The notes: a model not told the origin generated them from the letters alone. Positions 1-9,134 are shown, counted from the stretch's first letter. The stretch is DNA of 64,000 nt from Citrobacter sp. RHB25-C09 (GCF_013836145.1 NZ_CP057483.1:2232001-2296000); one strand, 5' to 3'. Numbers and translations are program-made.

Positions 1-206
1 CAATCGCCAACCAGGTATTTCAGCTCAGGGATATGCAAACCGTTACGCGTCAGTCGGGGACTCTCATCCAGTGCGATACGAGTCCCCACCGGCAGCCAGA
101 TGCCAGCCAGTTTTGGAACCCATAACCCCAGCGTCATGACCAACGTCAGGGGAACAAGGATAATGAGCAGAAGAAGCGCCAGAACGGCTTTATATTTACC
201 CTTCAT
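1..206 (-). CDS. ydbH: YdbH, AsmA-like envelope protein (N-terminal part only)
   Basis: The minus strand starts with ATG at 206 and stays open to the window edge, giving about 68 residues. They begin MKGKYKAVLALLLLIIL, a short basic tip followed by one long hydrophobic segment, then the stretch VPKLAGIWLPVGTRI. This matches the start of E. coli YdbH, a large inner-membrane-anchored periplasmic protein of the AsmA-like/TamB-related group thought to help carry phospholipid to the outer membrane with YnbE and YdbL. As in E. coli, it is divergent from ldhA. The rest of the gene is outside the window. Confidence 0.85.
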   Translation of the reverse strand, partial: MKGKYKAVLALLLLIILVPLTLVMTLGLWVPKLAGIWLPVGTRIALDESPRLTRNGLHIPELKYLVGD

Positions 207-403
207 GGGCAGTCAATATCCTGATTTAGCGAAATTTTAAGCCAATTTAGGCCACTATTGTGGCATGTTTGACGTATCATGCCCAGATCAAGCATAGATG
301 CTCTAAAATTATTCATAATACGTATTGCTTTAAATAATATTTTAAGTTTTGTAGAATATTTTTAATTCGATAAGTTTGATTCCCCATCACTGGAGAAAGT
401 CTT

Positions 404-1393
404 ATGAAACTCGCCGTATACAGCACCAAGCAGTACGACAAAAAGTACCTGCAACAGGTTAACGAGACTTTTGGTTTTGAGCTCGACTTCTTTGACTTTC
501 TGCTGACTGAAAAGACAGCAAAAACCGCCCACGGCTGTGAAGCGGTCTGTATCTTTGTAAACGATGATGGCAGCCGCCCTGTGCTGGAAGAATTGAAAAA
601 ACAGGGCGTTAAATATATTGCGCTTCGCTGCGCGGGTTTTAACAACGTCGATCTGGATGCCGCAAAAGAGTTGGGCTTGCAGGTGGTTCGTGTACCGGCC
701 TACTCCCCGGAAGCCGTTGCTGAACACGCCGTGGGAATGATGATGACCCTGAACCGCCGTATTCACCGTGCTTATCAGCGTACCCGCGATGCCAACTTCT
801 CTCTTGAAGGCTTGACCGGTTTTACCATGCATGGAAAAACGGCGGGCGTGATTGGTACGGGTAAAATCGGTGTTGCTGCATTGCGCATTCTGAAAGGTTT
901 TGGCATGCGTCTGCTGGCGTTTGATCCCTATCCAAGCGCAGCGGCGCTGGATCTCGGCGTGGAATATGTTGATCTGCCAACGCTGTTTGCAGAATCTGAC
1001 GTGATTTCGCTGCACTGCCCGCTGACGCCAGAGAACTATCACCTACTGAATCATGCCGCGTTTGAGCAAATGAAAAACGGTGTGATGGTCATTAACACCA
1101 GTCGTGGTGCATTAATTGATTCGCAAGCGGCGATTGAAGCCCTGAAAAATCAGAAAATTGGTTCGCTGGGTATGGATGTGTATGAGAATGAACGTGATCT
1201 GTTCTTTGAAGATAAATCCAATGACGTGATTCAGGATGACGTTTTCCGTCGCCTGTCAGCCTGCCACAACGTCCTGTTTACCGGGCATCAGGCGTTCCTC
1301 ACCGCCGAAGCGTTAACCAGTATCTCTGAAACGACGCTGCAAAATTTGCGTCAGCTAGCGAACGGTGAAAGTTGCCCGAACGCGCTTTTCTGA
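404..1393 (+). CDS. ldhA: D-lactate dehydrogenase (fermentative)
   Basis: Soluble NAD-dependent D-2-hydroxyacid dehydrogenase of 329 residues, the usual length for LdhA. It reduces pyruvate to D-lactate in mixed-acid fermentation. The Rossmann motif GTGKIG is at about residues 151-156. The catalytic Arg is in NTSRGALID (about 234), the Glu in the YENE stretch (about 261-263) and the His in TGHQAF (about 295). A GGAGAAA ribosome-binding site precedes the ATG at 404. A strong hairpin follows the stop codon, and hslJ lies downstream on the same strand, as in E. coli. Confidence 0.97.
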   Translation: MKLAVYSTKQYDKKYLQQVNETFGFELDFFDFLLTEKTAKTAHGCEAVCIFVNDDGSRPVLEELKKQGVKYIALRCAGFNNVDLDAAKELGLQVVRVPAYSPEAVAEHAVGMMMTLNRRIHRAYQRTRDANFSLEGLTGFTMHGKTAGVIGTGKIGVAALRILKGFGMRLLAFDPYPSAAALDLGVEYVDLPTLFAESDVISLHCPLTPENYHLLNHAAFEQMKNGVMVINTSRGALIDSQAAIEALKNQKIGSLGMDVYENERDLFFEDKSNDVIQDDVFRRLSACHNVLFTGHQAFLTAEALTSISETTLQNLRQLANGESCPNALF

Positions 1394-1398
1394 CTGAC

Positions 1399-1433
1399 TA
1401 CCCTCCCGCACGGGAGGGTATTTAAGATTTTCC
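1399..1433 (+). terminator. Rho-independent terminator after ldhA
   Basis: Perfect stem TACCCTCCCG / CGGGAGGGTA with a CA loop, followed by a T-rich tract (TTTAAGATTTT). Confidence 0.85.
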
Positions 1434-1500
1434 CCAAAGCCAAATTCGGTAAGATCGATATTCTGTCGTCGTTATTTTGTCACTATGTTAGAGAATGATC

Positions 1501-1923
1501 ATGAAGAAAAGCGTTGCGCTGGTCGCACTGAGCCTGCTGGTGGCGGGTTGTGTCAGTAATGGAAAAATGTCCGTCAGCCGTGAGCAATTGCAGCATCACC
1601 GCTTTGTTCTGGAAAGTGTAGATGGAAAGCCTGTTCCACAGTCGGCGCAGCCTTTTGAGCTGAGTTTTGGCGAAAAGCTACATATCTCGGGGAAAATGTG
1701 TAATCGGTTTAACGGTCAGGCCACCTTGTCCGACGGCGAACTCAAAGCCAAAGAGTTAGCAATGACGCGCATGATGTGCGCGAACCCGCAGATCGGTGAG
1801 CTGGACAACACGCTCAGTACGATGCTTAAACAGGGAGCACAGGTCGATCTGACGGCCAATCAACTTACCCTGGCAACGGCGGAACATTCGTTGAGTTATA
1901 AGCTCGCCGATTTAGTCCAGTAG
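1501..1923 (+). CDS. hslJ: HslJ, heat-inducible META-domain lipoprotein
   Basis: 140-residue outer-membrane lipoprotein of the META/HslJ family. It has a signal peptide, the lipobox LLVAGC with the acylated Cys near residue 18, then a single META domain containing the conserved MCNRFNG and MTRMMCANP stretches. In E. coli it is heat-induced and linked to novobiocin resistance; the molecular function is unknown. There are two in-frame ATGs at 1495 and 1501. The GAGA at 1490-1493 is correctly spaced only for 1501, which also gives the 140-residue length of E. coli HslJ. It faces the ydbJ-like gene tail to tail with 7 bp between. Confidence 0.93.
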   Translation: MKKSVALVALSLLVAGCVSNGKMSVSREQLQHHRFVLESVDGKPVPQSAQPFELSFGEKLHISGKMCNRFNGQATLSDGELKAKELAMTRMMCANPQIGELDNTLSTMLKQGAQVDLTANQLTLATAEHSLSYKLADLVQ

Positions 1924-1930
1924 TCGATAA

Positions 1931-2203
1931 TCAATAGTTGCCACAGCTTCCCGCAGCAAGAGAGTGTTCACTGCATCGTTTGCCGTTGGGAAGCGCGCAC
2001 ATACCAATGGCTGAGCCATCCAGTTGACGGGCGACGGACAGAGAACCGCCAATCATGGCGCAATTAGCTTCTCCGGCACTGGTCATTGCCGCTTTCATCC
2101 CCGGCGCAACATGTGCTGCCGTCGCTTGCTGAACAGGTTCATCATTACTGCTACAGGCCGACAGCAATAACGCGGCACACCCTACCCAAAACGCTGCGCG
2201 CAT
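1931..2203 (-). CDS. ydbJ: DUF333 small lipoprotein, YdbJ-like
   Basis: Small secreted lipoprotein of about 90 residues: a signal peptide, lipobox LLLSAC, then a DUF333 module in which NCAMIGGSLSVARQLDGS and MCALPNGKRCSEHSL carry the conserved cysteines. The function of the family is unknown. Position beside hslJ and length match E. coli YdbJ. An upstream in-frame ATG at 2218 would add MRGNT; the start at MRAAF (2203) gives a normal lipoprotein signal peptide. Confidence 0.85.
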   Translation of the reverse strand: MRAAFWVGCAALLLSACSSNDEPVQQATAAHVAPGMKAAMTSAGEANCAMIGGSLSVARQLDGSAIGMCALPNGKRCSEHSLAAGSCGNY

Positions 2204-2340
2204 TGTATTTCCCCTCATTATCTTTAAGCTAAACGAATCGACCTAAATAATAGGCATCTGAATGATTCACGTCGAGAGGCAATGCGCGCATTTATGCGGT
2301 AAATACGGCATTTTCTGATTTCTTTTTGATCAAACACCTG

Positions 2341-2868
2341 TCAGGCGCTGACTCTACGGGCCGTGACGTAGTGTTCCTGCCAGTAGCGATTAGAGAGATG
2401 AGACGACGTCACCCCCTGGGAACTCGAAGCATGAATAAATTTATCATTACCAATAAACACGCCAACATGGTGAACGTTCGGCTTCGTTTCGAAGAAGACC
2501 AAATCTCCAGGTTTGAGGTTATCCTGGCTGACCAGATGGCCTGTACGACGCTGTTCCAGTGCGGTTCGCGGCAAATGTTTATGAATTACCGAGGCAATAA
2601 TTCTGCGCGTAAAGGCGGAACAATCAATGCCCTTAAGGCTATCTCCCCCCCAACGGTAATCTGTGCCTTTCCACAGTGCGAATTCATTCATAATGCGACG
2701 CTTTAACTGGCCTTTTTTATTCTGAATGGGTGCAGATGAGAAGTCCCCCTCAGGTGAATCAATATAAGACAACGTCGAAAATCCCCAATCTTGTCCCGGT
2801 ATTTTTACGAAAGCGAAAGAAGAAAACGAAGCCGTTAAAAGTAATGCAAGAACAATCATACGAAACAT
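2341..2868 (-). CDS. Secreted NlpC/P60 peptidoglycan endopeptidase
   Basis: A protein of about 175 residues: signal peptide, a linker of about 45 residues, then an NlpC/P60 domain. The catalytic Cys is in KGIDCSAF (about 83), the His in HHVGVFIG (about 134), and a third polar residue is the His of FIHAS (about 146). RWGGDSLKGIDCSAF and NLKPGDLVFF are hallmark segments of this fold. Members cut the gamma-D-Glu/meso-DAP bond in stem peptides. It resembles MepS/Spr, YdhO and the Salmonella enzyme EcgA in size; I cannot assign orthology. A GTG at 2880 is a less likely start. It stands alone, followed upstream by a 590-bp gene-free stretch. Confidence 0.85.
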   Translation of the reverse strand: MFRMIVLALLLTASFSSFAFVKIPGQDWGFSTLSYIDSPEGDFSSAPIQNKKGQLKRRIMNEFALWKGTDYRWGGDSLKGIDCSAFTRRIIASVIHKHLPRTALEQRRTGHLVSQDNLKPGDLVFFETKPNVHHVGVFIGNDKFIHASSSQGVTSSHLSNRYWQEHYVTARRVSA

Positions 2869-2880
2869 AATAAAAACCAC

Positions 2881-3469
2881 TATTTAAATAAAAACATCCA
2901 TACTTTTTTGCGCACGAAAATGATTTATCGCCAGATAAATAAGATCTATAGGAACTGTGATATCGCTTGTGCCCTACCTTTACGTTATAGGGCCATACGA
3001 TTATTAATATGAGAAGTCAGAAGAATGTCTGTGTTCTCAACTGCCGCCAGTGTAGGAAAATTCCATAATCATTCAAAATGAAATGGTCTTATTAAGACCT
3101 TATCGTCCCTCTGAAGACGCTATCCTTTTCATAAGGCAGACAAAAACCCGGCAACGTCGCGTACGCTACAACCAGTTACGATATTGTTTATATGTTAATA
3201 ACTGTTAAATTTAAGTTGGAGAAAATCAGACTTTTTATTACATCCCCTTCTTTGAGGACGACAGGTTTATTATTCAGCGCTCTGGTCATAATAAAAATTC
3301 CTGTTCTGCAATAAACAATGTGCTCTTTTACATCGACCGTGTGTCAATTTGTGCACTCGTTTACGCCTTAACTTCTAGGAATTACAGGAAAGTCCTATAC
3401 TAGGAATATAACTATCAGGACGCTAAGGGTTTGGATGCGTCTTTAATTTGCGCAATGTAAAGGTGTCGT
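2881..3469. other. Long intergenic region upstream of nifJ
   Basis: About 590 bp with no convincing ORF, AT-rich, between the divergently transcribed NlpC/P60 gene and nifJ. It must hold both promoters. A possible -10 (TATACT, 3396-3401) lies about 70 bp ahead of nifJ without a clear -35, and there is a small inverted repeat GGTCTTATTAAGACC near 3083-3097. In E. coli nifJ (ydbK) responds to SoxS; a GTGCAC stretch near 3351 was too weak to call a soxbox. Confidence 0.5.
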
Positions 3470-6400
3470 ATGATTACAATTGACGGTAATGGTGCAGTCG
3501 CGTCGGTAGCGTTTCGTACCAGTGAGGTTATCGCCATCTACCCTATTACGCCCAGTTCAACGATGGCTGAACAAGCGGACGCCTGGGCGGGCAATGGTCT
3601 GAAAAATGTCTGGGGTGACATACCGCGCGTTGTCGAAATGCAGTCAGAAGCTGGGGCAATCGCAACCGTGCACGGTGCCTTACAAACCGGTGCGCTCGCC
3701 ACTTCCTTCACGTCCTCACAGGGATTGCTGCTCATGATCCCCACACTGTATAAGCTGGCGGGGCAATTAACCCCGTTTGTTTTGCACGTGGCGGCGCGCA
3801 CCGTGGCAACTCATGCACTTTCTATTTTTGGCGATCATTCCGACGTCATGGCCATTCGTCAGACGGGGTGCGCGATGCTTTGCGCGGCAAGCGTGCAGGA
3901 AGCGCAGGATTTTGCCCTTATATCACATATTGCGACGCTGAAAAGCCGGGTTCCCTTTATTCACTTTTTCGACGGCTTTCGCACCTCCCACGAAATCAAC
4001 AAAATCGTCCCGCTGGCAGATGACACTCTTCTCAGCCTGTTACCTCAGCGCGAAATAGACGCCCATCGAGCGCGGGCGCTCAATCCAGAACATCCGGTCA
4101 TTCGCGGTACTTCCGCAAACCCGGACACTTACTTCCAGTCACGTGAAGCGACAAACCCGTGGTACAACGCCGTATATGACCACGTTGAACGAGCAATGGC
4201 GGACTTTGCGGCAGCGACCGGTCGCCAATATCAGCCCTTTGAGTATTACGGCCATCCGCAGGCCGAACGCGTCGTTATTTTGATGGGCTCCGCCATCGGC
4301 ACCTGTGAAGAAGTGATTGACGAACTGCTGACTCGCGGCGAAAAAGTGGGTGTCTTAAAAGTGCGACTGTTCCGCCCCTTCTCGGCGAAACACCTGCTGC
4401 AAGCGTTGCCCGAAACTGCCAAATCTATCGCCGTCCTGGATCGCACCAAAGAACCAGGCGCGCAGGCAGAACCCCTCTATCTTGATGTTATGACCGCGCT
4501 GGCAGAAGCGTTCAACAACGGCGAACGCGAGACGTTACCGCGCGTGATTGGCGGACGCTATGGCCTTTCGTCGAAAGAATTTGGCCCGGAGTGTGTTCTG
4601 GCCGTATTTGATGAACTGCGAAGCAGTAAACCTAAGCCGCGCTTTACCGTCGGTATTTACGATGATGTCACTAACCTCTCTCTCCCGCTGCCGGAAAACA
4701 GTTTGCCAGCAACGGCCAAACTTGAAGCGCTATTTTATGGTCTGGGTAGCGACGGCAGCGTGTCCGCGACCAAAAACAATATCAAGATTATAGGCAACTC
4801 GACACCATGGTATGCGCAAGGTTATTTCGTTTACGATTCGAAAAAGGCGGGTGGGTTAACGGTTTCACACCTGCGCGTAAGTGAACAACCGATCCGTTCA
4901 GCTTATCTGATTTCTCAGGCCGATTTTGTCGGTTGCCATCAGTTGCAGTTTATCGACAAGTATCAGATGGCGGAACGACTGAAGCCCGGTGGGATATTCC
5001 TGCTAAATACCCCCTACAATGCCGAGGAAGTGTGGGCGCGTCTGCCACAAGAAGTGCAGGCGGTGTTAAACCAGAAGCAGGCACGTTTCTATGTTATTAA
5101 CGCTGCCAAAATTGCCCGTGAATGTGGTCTGGCAGCGCGAATTAACACCGTTATGCAAATGGCCTTTTTCCACCTGACGAAGATCTTGCCTGGCGACAGC
5201 GCGCTGGCAGAACTTCAGGGCGCGATTGCCAAAAGCTACAGTAGCAAAGGTCAGGACCTGGTTGAACGTAACTGGCAGGCATTAGCGCTGGCGCGCGAGT
5301 CTGTTGCTGAAGTTGTCCTCCAGCCCGTTGACCCGCATAGCGCCAACCGACCGCCGGTGGTGTCTGACGCTGCGCCGGATTTCGTCAAAACCGTAACGGC
5401 AGCGATGCTGGCCGGTCTTGGTGATGCCCTGCCCGTTTCCGCGCTTCCGCCGGACGGGACCTGGCCGATGGGCACGACGCGTTGGGAAAAACGCAACATT
5501 GCCGAAGCGATCCCCATCTGGAAAGAAGAGCTCTGTACGCAATGTAACCATTGTGTCGCGGCCTGTCCGCATTCGGCTATTCGCGCAAAAGTGGTTTCCC
5601 CTGAAGCGATGGAAAATGCCCCTACGAGCCTGCATTCGCTGGACGTAAAATCACGCGATATGCGCGGACAGAAATATATTTTGCAGGTCGCGCCAGAAGA
5701 CTGCACGGGTTGCAATTTGTGCGTAGAAGTCTGTCCGGCGAAAGATCGCCAGGATCCGGAGATCAAGGCCATCAATATGATGTCGCGCCTTGAACACGTT
5801 GAAGAAGAAAAAGTGAACTATGACTTCTTCCTCAATCTGCCGGAGATTGACCGCAGCAAACTGGAGCGCATCGACATTCGCACATCCCAGCTAATCACGC
5901 CGTTGTTTGAATACTCTGGCGCCTGCTCCGGCTGCGGTGAGACACCGTATATCAAGTTATTAACCCAGCTGTATGGCGACCGTATGTTGATTGCCAACGC
6001 CACCGGGTGCTCGTCGATTTACGGCGGCAACCTGCCCTCAACGCCTTACACCACCGACGCCAATGGCCGTGGTCCCGCATGGGCGAACTCCCTGTTTGAG
6101 GACAATGCCGAATTCGGTCTGGGTTTCCGTCTGACGGTCGACCAACACCGCGCGAGAGTTATGCGTCTGTTGGAACAATTTGCCGCGCAGATATCGCCAG
6201 AACTGTATGAAGCGTTGCACGCAACGGCAACACCTGACGTGCGGCGCGAGCAGGTTAATGCCCTTCGCCAGCAGTTGAAAGACGTCAAAGGCGCACAGGC
6301 GTTGTTAACCGATGCCGATGCGCTGGTTGAGAAATCTATCTGGCTGATTGGCGGCGACGGATGGGCTTATGATATTGGCTTTGGTGGTCTGGACCATGTA

Positions 6401-6994
6401 CTCAGCCTGACGGAGAACGTCAACATTCTGGTGCTGGATACCCAGTGCTACTCCAACACCGGCGGTCAGGCGTCGAAAGCGACGCCGCTGGGCGCGGTTA
6501 CCAAATTTGGTGAGCACGGGAAACGTAAAGCGCGTAAGGATCTTGGCGTGAGCATGATGATGTACGGGCATGTTTATGTGGCGCAGATCTCTCTGGGTGC
6601 GCAACTGAACCAAACGGTTAAGGCGATTCAGGAAGCGGAAGCGTATCCGGGCCCGTCGTTAATTATTGCTTACAGCCCCTGTGAGGAACACGGCTACGAC
6701 CTGGCGCTAAGTCACGATCAGATGCGTCAATTAACAGCGACTGGCTTCTGGCCGCTTTATCGCTTCGATCCACGCCGTGCAGAAGAAGGTAAACTGCCGT
6801 TGGCGCTGGATTCTCGCCCACCATCAGACGCCCTGGCTGAGACGTTGCTGAACGAACAGCGTTTCCGCCGGCTCAATGCACAACAACCCGAGGTCGCGGA
6901 ACAGTTATGGAAAGACGCGGCGGCAGATTTACAAAAACGCTATGACTTCCTGGCACAAATGGCAGGAAAAGCGGAAAAAAGTAGTGCCGATTAG
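3470..6994 (+). CDS. nifJ: Pyruvate:flavodoxin (ferredoxin) oxidoreductase
   Basis: Cytosolic single-chain PFOR of 1174 residues, the full length of E. coli YdbK. It oxidises pyruvate and CoA to acetyl-CoA and CO2 and passes electrons to flavodoxin or ferredoxin through thiamine diphosphate and three [4Fe-4S] clusters. Ligands for the ferredoxin-like domain are visible at C689/C692/C695/C699 and C745/C748/C751/C755. The proximal cluster starts at C819/C822 (ACSGCGET), with another Cys in ATGCSSIYGG. The thiamine-binding segment is GGDGWAYDIGFGG. The N-terminal motif YPITPSSTMAE is the pyruvate-binding domain. AAGGTG precedes the ATG at 3470. It is transcribed alone. Confidence 0.97.
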   Translation: MITIDGNGAVASVAFRTSEVIAIYPITPSSTMAEQADAWAGNGLKNVWGDIPRVVEMQSEAGAIATVHGALQTGALATSFTSSQGLLLMIPTLYKLAGQLTPFVLHVAARTVATHALSIFGDHSDVMAIRQTGCAMLCAASVQEAQDFALISHIATLKSRVPFIHFFDGFRTSHEINKIVPLADDTLLSLLPQREIDAHRARALNPEHPVIRGTSANPDTYFQSREATNPWYNAVYDHVERAMADFAAATGRQYQPFEYYGHPQAERVVILMGSAIGTCEEVIDELLTRGEKVGVLKVRLFRPFSAKHLLQALPETAKSIAVLDRTKEPGAQAEPLYLDVMTALAEAFNNGERETLPRVIGGRYGLSSKEFGPECVLAVFDELRSSKPKPRFTVGIYDDVTNLSLPLPENSLPATAKLEALFYGLGSDGSVSATKNNIKIIGNSTPWYAQGYFVYDSKKAGGLTVSHLRVSEQPIRSAYLISQADFVGCHQLQFIDKYQMAERLKPGGIFLLNTPYNAEEVWARLPQEVQAVLNQKQARFYVINAAKIARECGLAARINTVMQMAFFHLTKILPGDSALAELQGAIAKSYSSKGQDLVERNWQALALARESVAEVVLQPVDPHSANRPPVVSDAAPDFVKTVTAAMLAGLGDALPVSALPPDGTWPMGTTRWEKRNIAEAIPIWKEELCTQCNHCVAACPHSAIRAKVVSPEAMENAPTSLHSLDVKSRDMRGQKYILQVAPEDCTGCNLCVEVCPAKDRQDPEIKAINMMSRLEHVEEEKVNYDFFLNLPEIDRSKLERIDIRTSQLITPLFEYSGACSGCGETPYIKLLTQLYGDRMLIANATGCSSIYGGNLPSTPYTTDANGRGPAWANSLFEDNAEFGLGFRLTVDQHRARVMRLLEQFAAQISPELYEALHATATPDVRREQVNALRQQLKDVKGAQALLTDADALVEKSIWLIGGDGWAYDIGFGGLDHVLSLTENVNILVLDTQCYSNTGGQASKATPLGAVTKFGEHGKRKARKDLGVSMMMYGHVYVAQISLGAQLNQTVKAIQEAEAYPGPSLIIAYSPCEEHGYDLALSHDQMRQLTATGFWPLYRFDPRRAEEGKLPLALDSRPPSDALAETLLNEQRFRRLNAQQPEVAEQLWKDAAADLQKRYDFLAQMAGKAEKSSAD

Positions 6995-7024
6995 CAGGTC
7001 AGTTTAAGACGCAATCTGGCAGAT

Positions 7025-7129
7025 AAAAAAAAGCCCGAACATCCGTTCGGGCTTGTCAATTTACTTGCTGGCTAATCAAATGTATCGCAATGGCCATCAA
7101 TAAAAACGTTGACAATAAAGGCATATAAC
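7025..7129 (-). ncRNA. micC: MicC small RNA
   Basis: The minus strand reads GTTATATGCCTTTATTGTCA from 7129, then a CA/AT-rich body containing GGCCATTGCG, and ends in the hairpin AAGCCCGAACGGATGTTCGGGCTT plus a T-run at 7032-7025. This matches E. coli MicC at the 5' end and in the terminator stem; the middle has diverged. MicC is an Hfq-dependent RNA that represses ompC, and ompD in Salmonella, through its 5' end. The place is also right: directly divergent from ompN. About 105 nt. Confidence 0.92.
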
Positions 7130-7135
7130 CTGCGC

Positions 7136-7164
7136 AGAATATCCGATCGAAATTCACTTGTATA
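7136..7164 (-). promoter_or_regulatory. micC promoter
   Basis: On the minus strand a -35 like TATACA (7164-7159), a 17-bp spacer and a -10 TATTCT (7141-7136) end 6 bp before the predicted MicC +1 at 7129. Confidence 0.65.
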
Positions 7165-7357
7165 ATTTTTATTTTATATATCCTCCCATTAATATATTCA
7201 TTGAACTTATCACTGTTTCTGTGGAATTATTTTATTAAGGTTTTACTTAAGACGTAACAATAGATACTTATCTCTTTACGGAACTTCTCCTTTAGCATGC
7301 TTTTACTCCCCTACAGAGGGAGCCACAGGTGAATTAAAAACTATAAGGATTATTTCG

Positions 7358-8473
7358 ATGAAAAGAAAAGTACTGGCACTCCTTGTTCCTGCCCTGTTAG
7401 CTGCTGGCGCAGCACACGCCGCAGAAGTTTACAATAAAGATGGCAATAAATTAGATCTCTACGGCAAAGTTGACGGTCTGCATTACTTCTCCGATGACGC
7501 CAATTCAGACGGCGACATGTCTTATGTCCGTCTGGGTTTTAAAGGCGAAACGCAAATTAACGATCGGTTAATCGGGTATGGTCAGTGGGAATATAACGTC
7601 CAGGCCAACAATACCGAATCCGATGGCAACAATTCCTGGACTCGTCTGGCCTTCGCCGGTCTGAAATTCGGTGATTACGGTTCGTTCGACTACGGTCGTA
7701 ACTACGGCGTTCTGTACGACGTAGAAGGCTGGACTGATATGCTACCTGAATTCGGTGGCGACTCTTACACCAAAGCAGATAACTTCATGACCGGCCGCGC
7801 TAACGGCGTTGCCACCTACCGTAATACCGATTTCTTTGGTCTGGTTAACGGTCTGAACTTCGCATTGCAGTATCAGGGCGCGAACGAAAACCAGGCCGGT
7901 GACGAGCAGGAAGGCACTGGCAACGGCGGCGATCGTAACCTGAAAAACTCCAATGGCGACGGTTTCGGTATCTCCACCGCATATGACTTAGGTTTGGGCT
8001 TCACTCTCGGTGGTGCATATACCTCTTCCGATCGTACTAATCAGCAGGTTAACCACTCGACTGCAGGCGGCGACAAAGCGGACGCGTGGACTGTCGGTGC
8101 GAAATACGATGCCAACAATATCTACCTGGCGACCATGTATTCCGAAACCCGCAACATGACCCCGTATGGCAATAGCGCTAATACGATTGCCAACAAAACC
8201 CAGAACTTCGAAGTGACTGCGCAGTACCAGTTCGACTTCGGCCTCCGCCCGGCGGTTTCTTTCCTGATGTCTAAAGGTAAAGATTTAGCCGGTGGTCAGG
8301 ATCAGGATCTGGTGAAATATGCCGATGTCGGCATGACCTACTACTTCAACAAAAACATGTCCACCTATGTAGATTACAAAATCAACCTGCTGGATGAAGA
8401 CGATAGCTTCTACAGCAATAACAGCATCGGCACGGATGATGTTGTCGCACTGGGTCTGGTCTACCAGTTCTAA
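7358..8473 (+). CDS. ompN: Outer-membrane porin N
   Basis: Trimeric 16-stranded general porin of the OmpC/OmpF family, 371 residues. A 21-residue signal peptide ends AAHA, then AEVYNKDGNKLDLYGK, the standard mature N-terminus. The eyelet loop L3 carries PEFGGD, and the chain ends in the aromatic residue F (LGLVYQF), the BAM signal. It is closest to OmpN, including MKRKVLALLVPALLAAG and the loops around YSETRNMTPYG. Loop L4/L5 sequences (GDEQEGTGNGGDRN) differ from K-12, as expected for exposed loops. AAGGATT precedes the ATG. OmpN is usually poorly expressed; micC diverges upstream. Confidence 0.92.
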   Translation: MKRKVLALLVPALLAAGAAHAAEVYNKDGNKLDLYGKVDGLHYFSDDANSDGDMSYVRLGFKGETQINDRLIGYGQWEYNVQANNTESDGNNSWTRLAFAGLKFGDYGSFDYGRNYGVLYDVEGWTDMLPEFGGDSYTKADNFMTGRANGVATYRNTDFFGLVNGLNFALQYQGANENQAGDEQEGTGNGGDRNLKNSNGDGFGISTAYDLGLGFTLGGAYTSSDRTNQQVNHSTAGGDKADAWTVGAKYDANNIYLATMYSETRNMTPYGNSANTIANKTQNFEVTAQYQFDFGLRPAVSFLMSKGKDLAGGQDQDLVKYADVGMTYYFNKNMSTYVDYKINLLDEDDSFYSNNSIGTDDVVALGLVYQF

Positions 8474-8480
8474 GTTCGAT

Positions 8481-8506
8481 TACCCGCCGGAAGCGGCGGG
8501 TATTTC
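8481..8506 (+). terminator. Terminator after ompN
   Basis: Stem TACCCGCC / GGCGGGTA with a GGAAGC loop, then TTTC, 7 bp after the ompN stop codon. Confidence 0.75.
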
Positions 8507-8661
8507 ATCATCACAACTGGCCCTTCTCGCCATCACGCCCTTCCTGCTCCACAGTACGAACCTGAATCTATTAAAAATCATGCAAAGCGCTAATTATTTT
8601 CAATGTACATTAAGTACGTTAAAGCGTTACACTTTATATGGTTACTAAAACAGGAGGTTTT

Positions 8662-9096
8662 ATGAGCAGAACGATTCTTGTACCCATTGATATTTCAGAT
8701 TCAGAATTAACTCAACGGGTAATTTCTCATGTCGAAGCTGAGGCAAAGATTGACGACGCACAGGTTCATTTTATGACTGTCATTCCGTCTCTGCCCTATT
8801 ATGCTTCACTGGGGCTGGCCTATGCCGCAGAGTTACCCACCATGGACAATCTGAAAGCCGAAATTACGTCTCAACTGGAAGAGATCATCAAGAAATTTGA
8901 TATTCCCTCTGACCGGGTGCAACTGCATATCGCGGAAGGCTCTCCAAAAGATAAAATTCTGGAGATCGCAAAAACATTACCGGCTGATATGATTATTATT
9001 TCCTCGCATCGTCCGGATATCACCACCTATCTACTGGGCTCCAACGCCGCCGCCGTGGTGCGTCATGCAGAGTGCTCCGTTCTGGTTGTTCGCTGA
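8662..9096 (+). CDS. uspF: Universal stress protein F
   Basis: Single-domain Usp protein of 144 residues, a cytoplasmic ATP-binding alpha/beta fold. MSRTILVPIDISDSEL is the first strand with the nucleotide-binding Asp; the C-terminal loop LLGSNAAAVVRHAECSVLVVR follows the G-2X-G-9X-(S/T) pattern approximately. E. coli UspF is linked to fimbriation and adhesion. An in-frame ATG at 8638 exists, but AGGAGG sits properly spaced before 8662. Transcribed alone, with a hairpin terminator. Confidence 0.93.
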   Translation: MSRTILVPIDISDSELTQRVISHVEAEAKIDDAQVHFMTVIPSLPYYASLGLAYAAELPTMDNLKAEITSQLEEIIKKFDIPSDRVQLHIAEGSPKDKILEIAKTLPADMIIISSHRPDITTYLLGSNAAAVVRHAECSVLVVR

Positions 9097-9104
9097 TTTT
9101 CCTG

Positions 9105-9134
9105 GCCCGCATCACATTGCGGGCTTTTATTTTC
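9105..9134 (+). terminator. Terminator after uspF
   Basis: Stem GCCCGC / GCGGGC separated by 8 nt and followed by TTTTATTTT. Confidence 0.85.

Noticed and set aside
362..1042. 226-codon ORF on the minus strand
   Set aside because: Antisense to ldhA with no domain or ribosome-binding site.
2326..2706. 126-codon ORF on the plus strand
   Set aside because: Antisense to the NlpC/P60 gene, whose catalytic motifs are in the opposite frame.
3345..3375. SoxS/MarA box upstream of nifJ
   Set aside because: GTGCAC followed by TTTACG is only loosely similar to the consensus; too weak to list.
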